From Methanolobus psychrotolerans (GTDB lineage: Archaea; Halobacteriota; Methanosarcinia; Methanosarcinales; Methanosarcinaceae), in assembly GCF_002243045.1 (NCBI RefSeq), contig NZ_MBKP01000004.1, positions 124,001 to 188,000 on the forward strand: a stretch of DNA of 64,000 bases. The letters run 5' to 3'. The notes under the pieces are model-generated. The model was not told the DNA's origin, made no database searches, and saw only the letters and a program-made list of their open reading frames with translations. Of this stretch, positions 52,343 through 61,300 are shown in pieces. Each line of letters starts with the position of its first letter. Within the stretch, counting starts at the first letter, position 1. The translations under genes were made by a program, and so were the position numbers.

Positions 52343-52501
52343 CTTTTACACCCCTTGATTGGATTATGTGCTATAATAGAGTTTATGATATACATCTTTT
52401 GGCAATGGTATTGCATTTTTCTTTAAGTGTTTTTCTGTTTGTTTTTTTTTTTTAGTGTGAGTTATCTTTAACTCAAGTGAATCTATATTTTCTAGCAGAA
52501 C

Positions 52502-52538
52502 ATATGATAACATATATGGTAATAATATGTTATCATAT
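52502..52538. promoter_or_regulatory. Perfect 14-bp inverted repeat, putative operator
   Basis: ATATGATAACATAT (52502-52515) is repeated as its reverse complement ATATGTTATCATAT (52525-52538) with a 9-base spacer. A related TATCATACCTGGTAACA follows at about 52542. It lies between divergent radB and nrdH, so it could bind a dimeric regulator; as RNA it would fold into a long AU stem. Confidence 0.55.
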
Positions 52539-52725
52539 ATGTATCATACCTGGTAACATTTGTGGTGTAATATTGTTCACTATATATTCAAACGCAGTTT
52601 GAAAAAGCATTATTAAGCTATAGCTCATTTGTATAATTTACCATCTGGTGAAAAAGGTAAATATTATAACAATGCCGCTGGAATGTGCTTTTTCAACAGG
52701 TATTGTTGTTCCTCTCCAAAATGGC

Positions 52726-52740
52726 TTTAATATAAAAATA
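52726..52740 (+). promoter_or_regulatory. TATA box of the nrdH-nrdD-nrdG operon
   Basis: TTTAATATAAAAATA precedes the redoxin gene; transcription would start near 52757, which supports ATG 52771 rather than ATG 52753 as the first codon. Confidence 0.5.
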
Positions 52741-52770
52741 TAATTATATGTTATGAAGGGACGCGAGAAA

Positions 52771-53022
52771 ATGGTTGAAGTGGTTATATATACAACAAAG
52801 ACTTGCCCGAAATGTGAGCAACTCAAAAAGGTACTTGAATCAAAAGGAATTGCTTTTGCAACTGCAGATATGTCTACTTCTGAAGCTTTGACCGAACTGA
52901 AATTCAATGGTGTTTTTACCATGACTGCCCCTGTACTCCAGATTGGCGACGAATTTTTAACACATAAGGAACTGTTCAATGGTCCTGACGTGAATCTGGA
53001 AGTATTGGGCGGCATAGTCTGA
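52771..53022 (+). CDS. nrdH: NrdH-like glutaredoxin/thioredoxin
   Basis: 83 residues from ATG 52771 (MVEVVIYTTKTCPKC); the ATG at 52753 adds six residues but would lie upstream of the predicted transcript start. The redox motif is CPKC at 12-15, and a TAPVLQIGDEFLTHKELF cis-Pro segment follows. In Methanosarcina barkeri the redoxin of this operon is reported to reduce the class III ribonucleotide reductase, with electrons from a ferredoxin:disulfide reductase. That reductase gene is not in this window. First gene of the operon. Confidence 0.85.
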   Translation: MVEVVIYTTKTCPKCEQLKKVLESKGIAFATADMSTSEALTELKFNGVFTMTAPVLQIGDEFLTHKELFNGPDVNLEVLGGIV

Positions 53023-53047
53023 GTGCAATCAAACTGAGGTGGGAATG

Positions 53048-55447
53048 ATGGACGTATGTGCTACTAATTTAAAGGAAAAGATCGAATTTGACAAATCAGA
53101 TTTGGGAACTGATATTCAGGTTCGCGCAGAGGAAGACGAGAGGACAGATATCAGTATGACAGCATTCACAAAACAGCATGCTATACAGAAGACGCTCGAT
53201 GGCCATATTATCTCTATAATGCCAAAAGTGCGTACCACAGCAGGACATATGGTCGATTGGGATCGCAGTGTTATTGTCAACCAGTTGTTGAAGGAGACAA
53301 AGCTTGCTGAGAGGTTCCATGGTAAACCTGGCATCGAAAAAGATGAGGCTTACGAAATTGCAAAAGAAGTAGAGCGTCGTATAAGGACTCTGGATCTTAA
53401 GTTCCTTTCAGGTCCGCTTATAAGGGAAGTCGTGAACATGGAGCTTCTCCAGAGAGGTCATGTTGAGTGGAGGAACGTCTCTACTAGGATAGGTACTCCT
53501 GTATATGATGCATGCGAGATCGATCTTGGAAGTGGTTTTGAGGCAAATGATAATGCGAACCTCCAGGAAAATGCCGAAACTTCTCACAAGAAAAAGGCAG
53601 ACAAGATATCCAAGGAGCAGTATCTTCTTCTTTTGCCTCCAAAGCTTGCTGACCTGCATCTGAATGGTGACATTCACATTCATGATCTTGAGTATCTAGG
53701 AACCCGTGCATTCTGCCAGGACTGGGACCTGAGGTATTTCTTCTATTATGGTCTCATGCCTGATGGTTCCGGTGCAAAGGCAAGTGTTGCAGGTCCTGCA
53801 ATGAAGGCAGAAGTTGCAATACTCCATGCGGTGAAAGCTCTTGGAAGTGCCCAGACCAACTTTGCAGGTGGTCAGGGTTTCTACAATTTCCTGACCTTCC
53901 TTGCTCCATACCTCGAGGGCAAGAATTACAATGATATAAATCAGCTCATGCAGATGTTCGTGTATGAGATGACCCAGATGATGGTAGCCCGCGGTGGACA
54001 GGTCGTGTTCTCCTCCGTTCAGCTGTCCCCGGGCGTACCAAAACTCTGGAGGGATAAACCTGCTGTTTACAAGGGACGTGTACATGATGGTACCAACGGT
54101 ACACAGAAGCGTACCTATGGCGAGTTCGAGCGTGAGGTCCGCCTGGCTTTTAAGGCACTCATGGATGTAATGATCGAAGGCGACAACTGGGGCAAACCTT
54201 TCAATTTCCCCAAGCCTGAGATTTCCATAGAGCCGGATTTCATGCAGGAAGATGAGTTCTTCAACAAGGCACATCCTGATCTTCCAGGTTATGAGGAACT
54301 CTACGACATGACCTTTGAACTTGCAGCTAAGTTCGGGACTCCTTATTTCGATAACCAGCTACCCGAATATAGAGGCGCAGGCGAGGGTATATCCTGCTAT
54401 CAGTGCTGTGCATACCAGTTCTCAGCAAATGCTGATGCAGATGACAGTTTTGATGACAAGCTCATATTCAAGGATGGAAAGCATTTCTCAATGGGTTCCT
54501 GGCAGGTTGTGTCTCTTAACTGCCCAAGAGCGGCATACAGGGCAAATGGGGATGATTCTGCCCTGTTCAATGATCTGAAGAATCTCATGGACCAGTGTAT
54601 AAAGCTCTTCAAAACAAAACGCAGCTGGATGGAAAACATTATCGAGAACAACAGGATGCCTTTTGCGACACAGAGGCCAAAAGACCCTGTGACAGGCGAA
54701 AAAGGTACTATTGCAGTTGATATTGATTCACTTGTTTGTACGATGGGTGTTATCGGAATCAATGAAATGGTGCAGTATCACACAGGCTCCCAGATACACG
54801 AATCCAAAGCTGCATTCAAGTTTGCCATCAGGGTAATGACTGAGATGGAGATGTATGCTCATGAACTCAGCCAGAAGCATGGCATGGAAATTGCTCTTGC
54901 CCGTACTCCTGCTGAAACCACAGGCCAGAGATTTGCAGTATCAGACCTTCTTCACGATGAATACAGGGATTGCGTTCTGGAAGTTGTAAAAGGTGATAAG
55001 GAAGCTGCCCTTGCAAATATTAAAAAGACCCATGATCTGCCTGTCTACTACACCAACGGTACTCATGTGCCACCAGGTGCAAACGTTTCTCTGGTCGATA
55101 GAATAAACATCGAACATGTGTTCTTTCCTATAGTTGATGGGGGGAACATCTGTCACATATGGCTAGGAGAAAGTGCTCCCGATGCAAAAGGTCTTAAGGA
55201 ATTTGCAATGAACATTGCAAAGAACACCCAGGTAGGTTATTTTGCCTTCACAAAGGACATGACTATATGTCTCGATGACTTCCACATGATGTCCGGTCTG
55301 AAGGAGGTTTGTGAGAACTGTGGCTCTTCTCATGTCGAGCAGATGTCAAGGGTAACTGGGTATGTGCAGGCCGTCAACGGATGGAACAATGCAAAGAAGC
55401 AGGAGCTTGCAGACAGGATGCGCTACAACTCCTCAGATATGATCTGA
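53048..55447 (+). CDS. nrdD: Anaerobic ribonucleoside-triphosphate reductase
   Basis: 799 residues from ATG 53048, which has GAGGTGGG 6 bases upstream; an in-frame GTG at 53039 lies inside that site. An ATP-cone is at about 50-150 (PKVRTTAGHMVDWDRSVIVN). CYQCCAYQFS carries active-site cysteines. The glycyl radical is G771 in SRVTGYVQ. The C-terminal zinc site is reduced: CENC (755-758) is present, but the first pair is CLDD (C741 only). It makes deoxynucleotides without oxygen; the paired redoxin is the likely reductant. Confidence 0.95.
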   Translation: MDVCATNLKEKIEFDKSDLGTDIQVRAEEDERTDISMTAFTKQHAIQKTLDGHIISIMPKVRTTAGHMVDWDRSVIVNQLLKETKLAERFHGKPGIEKDEAYEIAKEVERRIRTLDLKFLSGPLIREVVNMELLQRGHVEWRNVSTRIGTPVYDACEIDLGSGFEANDNANLQENAETSHKKKADKISKEQYLLLLPPKLADLHLNGDIHIHDLEYLGTRAFCQDWDLRYFFYYGLMPDGSGAKASVAGPAMKAEVAILHAVKALGSAQTNFAGGQGFYNFLTFLAPYLEGKNYNDINQLMQMFVYEMTQMMVARGGQVVFSSVQLSPGVPKLWRDKPAVYKGRVHDGTNGTQKRTYGEFEREVRLAFKALMDVMIEGDNWGKPFNFPKPEISIEPDFMQEDEFFNKAHPDLPGYEELYDMTFELAAKFGTPYFDNQLPEYRGAGEGISCYQCCAYQFSANADADDSFDDKLIFKDGKHFSMGSWQVVSLNCPRAAYRANGDDSALFNDLKNLMDQCIKLFKTKRSWMENIIENNRMPFATQRPKDPVTGEKGTIAVDIDSLVCTMGVIGINEMVQYHTGSQIHESKAAFKFAIRVMTEMEMYAHELSQKHGMEIALARTPAETTGQRFAVSDLLHDEYRDCVLEVVKGDKEAALANIKKTHDLPVYYTNGTHVPPGANVSLVDRINIEHVFFPIVDGGNICHIWLGESAPDAKGLKEFAMNIAKNTQVGYFAFTKDMTICLDDFHMMSGLKEVCENCGSSHVEQMSRVTGYVQAVNGWNNAKKQELADRMRYNSSDMI

Positions 55448-55454
55448 TAAGATT

Positions 55455-56243
55455 ATGAACGTAAACTACGGGAGCACTATTCCCATATCTACAGTAGATT
55501 GGCACGGAAAGGTGTCAGTCGTATTTTTTTTACGTGGCTGTCCTTACAGATGTCCATATTGTCAGAACCATGCTCTTCTTTTTGAAAGTAACATGGTAGA
55601 CACATCAGTGCTTGAAGTGCAGATGAAGAAATCCCGCCCCTTTGTCAGCAATATTGTTCTCTCCGGTGGTGAACCCCTGATGCAGAAGGATACTGTGATT
55701 CATCTTGCACGCTTTGCAAAGAAAAATGGCCTGCTTGTGGGAATTCACACCAACGGCTATTATCCTCACGTAATGGCCGAACTGATAGAGAAAGGCCTGG
55801 CGGACAAGTTCTTCATTGATGTAAAGGCTCCTCTGGATAAAGCAGAGCTGTATTCAAAGGCCATTGGCTGCATGGATTATGCCGACATTCACATTGATCA
55901 TAAAGTGGCAATGGAAAAAGTGGCGCAGTCCATAATCCTTGCCCTTGGCAGTAATGTTGAACTCGAATTGAGGACAACTATCATAAGAGATTTTATGGGA
56001 AGCCCTGATGATGTGTGTGATATTGCAAGATCTATTAACGAACTGACGGGCAGGTTGGATGTTACCTATGTTCTCCAGCAGGGACTTGCTGAAAATTCCA
56101 TGCTTGAATCTCTCAGGGACAAGAAGCCCCTAAGCAGGGATGAGCTTTTTGGACTTGCCCGTGTTGCCCATGAGTTCCTTGACAACATATACGTAAGAAC
56201 AAGGGAAAAAGGCAACGAAAAGGTTAACTTCAAATCAGTTTGA
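55455..56243 (+). CDS. nrdG: Anaerobic RNR-activating radical SAM enzyme
   Basis: 262 residues, longer than bacterial NrdG (about 155). The radical SAM cluster is CPYRCPYC (C29, C33, C36), and LSGGEPLMQ binds SAM. It generates the glycyl radical on NrdD. The extra C-terminal 80 residues (KPLSRDELFGLARVA) are typical of archaeal relatives annotated as NrdG2. Eight bases after nrdD, so co-transcribed. Confidence 0.9.
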   Translation: MNVNYGSTIPISTVDWHGKVSVVFFLRGCPYRCPYCQNHALLFESNMVDTSVLEVQMKKSRPFVSNIVLSGGEPLMQKDTVIHLARFAKKNGLLVGIHTNGYYPHVMAELIEKGLADKFFIDVKAPLDKAELYSKAIGCMDYADIHIDHKVAMEKVAQSIILALGSNVELELRTTIIRDFMGSPDDVCDIARSINELTGRLDVTYVLQQGLAENSMLESLRDKKPLSRDELFGLARVAHEFLDNIYVRTREKGNEKVNFKSV

Positions 56244-56313
56244 AGTTTAAACAATTTTTTAATACTTCTTTGTCCATCATTCAATCATAGTTAATTAAAA
56301 ATGGTGTGATTAA

Positions 56314-57168
56314 ATGAAGATCAAATCTATCTCAATAATTCTTATTTTACTTATGGCTACTCTAGTCTCCGGATGTATGGCGGTCAAAGAGGAAAGCTAT
56401 GCACAATCTGCAGATACCTTCTCTGTAGAGTACGAGGAAGCCTATGATGACTCTTCTGCAAGGACGGTGGCCGGCGGAGGAGCTGATAATGGGGTTGCTT
56501 CCTCTGTGGACCGCAAGACGATAACAACCGTTGACATGACCATACAGGTTAATGATGCTGCAGCAGGCGTAGATGAGATTTCAAAGATGGCAGTGGCAGC
56601 TGGTGGCTATGTATCAGGCTCCTCTATCTATGATTCTTATTACAGCGGCTCCGATACCCGCAAGGAGGGATATGTCACTGTCAGAGTTCCTGAATCCGGG
56701 TGTTCTTCTTTCCTGGGTAAAGTCGAGATACTCGGTGAAGTAACTCATAAGAGCGTAAATGCGCAGGATGTCACGGAAGAATATATCGATGTCAAAGCAC
56801 GCCTGGATAATCTCCAAAGACAGGAGACACGTCTTCAGGAGATACTCAATATGACCAAAACGGTTGAAGAGGTTCTGAATGTGGAGAAAGAGCTTGGAAG
56901 GGTGCGCGGTGAAATTGAGAGCTTTACAGGAAGGTTGAATTATCTTGAGGACAGGATAGAGTTCTCAACCATTAATATACGTCTTACAGAACCCCGACCT
57001 ATTACCCATTCATGGGGTATCAGGGATGCGGTTTCCGAATCTGTAAGGGGCTTTATTGCGATGGTCAATGCACTGATAATACTGGTAGGTTATCTTCTGC
57101 CTCTTTTAATTGTTGTGACAGTGTTTGTCGGAATCATTTTGATTGTCAGGAAAAGAGTGCGTAAGTGA
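56314..57168 (+). CDS. DUF4349 lipoprotein
   Basis: 284 residues. Lipobox LVSGC places the acylated Cys at 21. DUF4349 spans about 70-230 (TITTVDMTIQVNDAAAGVDE, GYVTVRVPESGCSSFLGKVE, AQDVTEEYIDVKARLDNLQR) with a coiled coil at 165-215, and one C-terminal transmembrane helix (MVNALIILVGYLLPLLIVVT) ends in a basic RKRVRK. So it is tethered at both ends and faces the outside. Function is unknown; members are widespread in archaea and bacteria. Confidence 0.85.
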   Translation: MKIKSISIILILLMATLVSGCMAVKEESYAQSADTFSVEYEEAYDDSSARTVAGGGADNGVASSVDRKTITTVDMTIQVNDAAAGVDEISKMAVAAGGYVSGSSIYDSYYSGSDTRKEGYVTVRVPESGCSSFLGKVEILGEVTHKSVNAQDVTEEYIDVKARLDNLQRQETRLQEILNMTKTVEEVLNVEKELGRVRGEIESFTGRLNYLEDRIEFSTINIRLTEPRPITHSWGIRDAVSESVRGFIAMVNALIILVGYLLPLLIVVTVFVGIILIVRKRVRK

Positions 57169-57241
57169 CCCATGGTCACTTTATTTAATTTGACAATATT
57201 TGTTGATGTTTGCCGATTAACAAAATTTATTTACTACTAAT

Positions 57242-57278
57242 GTTCTATTAGTTCATTACTTGTAGAACAATTCTACAA
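57242..57278 (+). promoter_or_regulatory. Palindromic operator candidate upstream of thiL
   Basis: TTGTAGAA-CAA-TTCTACAA (57260-57278) is a perfect 8-bp inverted repeat; an additional half-site GTTCTA (57243-57248) pairs with TAGAAC at 57263-57268. The TATA box ACTATAAATATA begins 11 bases later at 57289. Archaeal thiamine genes are often regulated by ThiR; whether this is a ThiR site is not known. Confidence 0.5.
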
Positions 57279-57322
57279 TTTCCATGTAACTATAAATATA
57301 ATATCAAAATAGCAGGTAACGT

Positions 57323-58315
57323 ATGAACGATTATATTCCTGTATCTGAGATCGGTGAGCGCTCTCTTATAAAACGCTTATCAGGTATTTTTAACGTTGGT
57401 TGTAATCCTGATATTCTCATCGGTTCAGGAACTGACGATTGTGCAGTTATCAACATCTCTGAAGATGAGTACATGGTGGTGACAACGGACATGTTGCACC
57501 GAAAAACCGATTTTCCTGTCCTGATGACCCCCTGGCAGATAGGTTGGATGTCGGCTGCTGTGAACTTTAGTGATGTGGCATCAATGGGTGCGCGTCCAAT
57601 AGGTTTTCTTTCCGCCATGGGCTTTTCCAAGGATACGGACATTACATTTGTTGAAGGTATTTCCAGGGGAATGGACGATTGTGCTAAATTCTGTGGTACT
57701 TCTGTCATAGGCGGAGACATCGATACCCATGATGAGCTAACAATTACCGGTACTGCACTTGGCAGGGTCCAAAAGTCAGAACTGCTGACCCGCAAAGGTG
57801 CAAATGTTGGCGATAAGATATGTGTTACAGGTTTTGCGGGTTCAGCCGGAGCAGCACTTCATGCTATTGCGAACAATATCGAAATTCCTGATATTCTTCT
57901 CAACAAACTGCTCGAGCCGGTGCCCCGTGTGGCAGAAGCTCAAAAACTTGCACGTTCGGGTGCTGTGACATGCATGATGGATACAAGTGACGGACTTGCC
58001 ATCTCCCTGCATGACCTTGCTGATCTTAACGATGTTGGTTTCAGGCTTGAAGAAGATTCTCTCCCTATACAGGCTGAAATCTCCGAATTTATAACCTCTA
58101 ATCCGGATATCCTCACGGAATTTGCACTTTACACTGGTGGGGATTTCGAGTTACTTTTCACGGTATCTCCCAACATGCTGGAAATTGTCCAAAGCGCATG
58201 TTATTTAAATGTTATAGGTGATGTAGTTGGGCAAGAAGTTGGTACAAGCATTACGTGTCGTAACGGGCAAAACCTGACGATAAATCGAAAAGGTTATCTA
58301 CAATTGGGGGTTTAA
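57323..58315 (+). CDS. thiL: Thiamine-monophosphate kinase
   Basis: 330 residues. GTDDCAVINI, VTTDMLHRKTDF, VNFSDVASMGARP, VIGGDIDTHDELTITGTALG, MMDTSDGLAISLHDLA and LYTGGDFELLFTV are the PurM/ThiL-like ATP and metal motifs. It phosphorylates ThMP to ThDP, the cofactor of ComDE and of pyruvate oxidoreductase. The gene is alone on its transcript with an operator-like palindrome upstream. Confidence 0.93.
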   Translation: MNDYIPVSEIGERSLIKRLSGIFNVGCNPDILIGSGTDDCAVINISEDEYMVVTTDMLHRKTDFPVLMTPWQIGWMSAAVNFSDVASMGARPIGFLSAMGFSKDTDITFVEGISRGMDDCAKFCGTSVIGGDIDTHDELTITGTALGRVQKSELLTRKGANVGDKICVTGFAGSAGAALHAIANNIEIPDILLNKLLEPVPRVAEAQKLARSGAVTCMMDTSDGLAISLHDLADLNDVGFRLEEDSLPIQAEISEFITSNPDILTEFALYTGGDFELLFTVSPNMLEIVQSACYLNVIGDVVGQEVGTSITCRNGQNLTINRKGYLQLGV

Positions 58316-58362
58316 GGTTAGAATATATAGTTTACGATATTGATATTTAAGGAAGGTTTAGA

Positions 58363-61300
58363 ATGCTAAAGAAATTCAAATTTATTTTAATTGCTTTTTC
58401 ACTAATATTGCTATGCAGTACGATAGGCTCGGCTGCAAATGTTACTGCTGAATTTTCAGCTGATAAATTTACGGGTAATGTTCCTTTAACTGTCACTTTC
58501 TCGGATATGTCAGTCAATGCAACTGCATGGTTCTGGACTTTTGGAGATGGAAACACATCAGTTGTTCAGAATCCTGTATATACTTATGTTTCAGCAGGGA
58601 CCTATGATGTAAACCTGACGGCGACAAACGGAAATGAGACTGACACAGAAACAAAGCTTACTTACATTACAGTCAGTCCGGCTTCTCTTCTTCCTGTAGC
58701 AGCATTCTCAGGAACTCCTGTTTCAGGCACTTTTCCTTTGACTGTTAATTTCACAGATGTATCTACCGATGCGACTACCTGGTCTTGGGATTTTGGAGAT
58801 GGGAACACCTCGGCTATTCAGAGTCCTGTCTACACTTATGTTTCAGCAGGAACTTATGATGTAAGCCTAATAGCAACAAATGCTAATGGTACTGACACAG
58901 AGACCAAATCCGGTTATATCACTGTTATTGCTCCTGCTTCTCTTCTTCCTGTAGCAGCATTCTCAGGAACTCCTGTTTCAGGTACTAATCCTTTAACTGT
59001 TAATTTCACAGATGCATCTACCGACGCGACTGCCTGGTCATGGGATTTTGGAGATGGAAACACCTCGGCTATTCAGAGTCCTTCTCATACCTATGTTTCT
59101 ACAGGAACCTATGATGTAAGTCTGGTAGCAACAAATGCGAATGGCACTGACCCGGAAACAAAGCTTAGCTATATAACAGTTAGTGCTCCCGTTTCTACAC
59201 CACCGGTTGCCTCTTTCACAACAAACGCTACTGGTAATGAAGGTCCTGTCCCTCTCATAGTTCAGTTTAATGATACTTCAACCAATAGTCCCACATCATG
59301 GTCCTGGACTTTTGGAGATGGTGGAACTTCTACTTCTCAGAATCCAGTCCATACTTACAATTCCATAGGTACTTACAATGTTACTCTGACTGCTACTAAT
59401 GCAGATGGTGCTGACACAGAATCTAAAACAATAATTGTCTACTCAAAGACATTCTATACTGGTGATAGGATATGGGATGAAAATGCCAACCAGTCAACTG
59501 CAAAATACATATGGGATGCAAAATCCTTCTCAGGCTTCTTCTATGACCTTGAGTCAGGATTCAGTTCTGAGAACATGACAATTTCCAATATTGACCGTTC
59601 ACTGGCTTCTGGAGATATTGTTTATCAGACAAAGCCGGTTGAAACAGACTTTGAGCACAGTGACTGGGGCAAGTATCAGGTTATTGGTTTCATGGCGGAG
59701 AAATACTTTGCAGCATACACCAGCAGTACAAATATTAACAATGTTGACAGGGTAAGCATGATGTCTTCCGGTCAGCTCTCAAAGATCTTAATAGACGATG
59801 ATGAGAAGGAGTCTGTATATGCCGGTTCCTCACTCACATTGAAAGATGGTTACGCGCTTAATATTGTTGAAGTTGATGTGAACGGTAACAGTGTATTCGT
59901 TACCCTTACAAAAGACGGTGATCAACTGGACAGTGATGTGATTTCCGGCGGGGATGACTACGTCTATAAGACTGACCTTGGTGATGCTGATGGCGTTGTA
60001 CTGATCGCTGTACACTTCGGTAACATATTCAGTGGTCAAGAAACAAGTGCCGTATTTGTCCAGGGTATCTTCCAGATATCAGACAACTACCTGGAACTTG
60101 ACGACGGGGAAAGTTTTGGTAGCATGGAGATCACATCCATAAGCGATGAACTGATCGAAATGGAAAATGACGGAACCATCTCTCTTTCAAAGGGAAAGAC
60201 AATAACCCTAATGGGCAAGATAAAGCTAATTGTTGCTGACAATGATGATCTGAGGTTTGCTCCATATGTGGATATGTCCGATCCTGGCACCTATGAACTT
60301 CGCGGTACTGTTGTAGAAGGTGAAGAACTTCTTACATGGAACCCGCTGAACTTCGAAGGTTTCTACTATGATATTGATGAAGGTATCCAGACAGAAAAAC
60401 TAGAATTACAATCCGTTTCCGGAAGGACAATTGCTGCAGGTGGTCTTGTATACACAAGTACTCCTGCTTCCGTTGAATTTGAGCACACTGGCTGGGGCAA
60501 GTTCAATGTGATCGGTTTCATGGCAGAGAAGTACTTTGCCGGATACACATCTGCTACGACAATTAGTGGTGTCGGCACTTTAAGCCTTATTTCTGATGGT
60601 CAGTTGTGCAAAGTTCTGATGGATGAAGATGACAAGATTTCAGTCTATTCCGGTTCTTCACTGGTGCTTGAAGAGGGTTACACCCTGAATATAGTGGAAG
60701 TTGATATAAATGGAAACAATGTTCTCATTGAGCTCTATCACGATGGAGATCAGGTTGAATCTGACATAGTATCGGCAAACACGAATTATGTCTATGATAA
60801 AGATATTGGGGATTCCGATGATGTTCCTCTTATTATAATCCACTTCAATGAGGTATTCAGTGGCAGGGAATCAAACGCTGTTTTTGTAGAAGGTATCTTC
60901 CAGATATCTGAAGATTATATAAGCCTGGAAAGTGGCGATAATTACGATAAGATGGAAGTTACAAGCTTTGTTACATCAATCGTGATGAAGAACGAGAAAT
61001 CTATTTCCCTTACCAGGGACAAAGATATCTCACTGATGGGTGATGTAGTCCTCAGGGTTGCAGATTCCAGTACATTGAGATATTATCCTGCAGTAGACGT
61101 AACAACGGCTTCTAACACAGCGCTTGATATCGATCTGAGTGATTCCACTATTGTCCAGGGAGACGAAGTTACCATTACTGTGACAGCACGTGGTGCATCT
61201 ATCAGTGGTGCCACCATTAAGTCAGAGGGTACAACAATTGGAACGACCGGTACTGACGGTACGCTGGATTACACTCCCTCAAAAGCAGGTATATACGAGA

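Larger units (their letters stand above)
52343..52770. other. Intergenic region between radB and the nrd operon
   Basis: About 430 bases, AT-rich. It holds the radB ribosome binding site, minus-strand TATA-like sequences around 52383-52394, a run of T (52442-52453), a TGAGTTA-TCTT-TAACTCA stem (52458-52475), the 14-bp inverted repeat at 52502-52538 and the nrd TATA box at about 52726-52740. No gene was recognised. Confidence 0.6.

Noticed and set aside
52458-52475. TGAGTTA-TCTT-TAACTCA stem as a terminator
   Set aside because: The T run lies before, not after, the stem on the plus strand and would be an A run on the minus strand, so it does not have terminator form.
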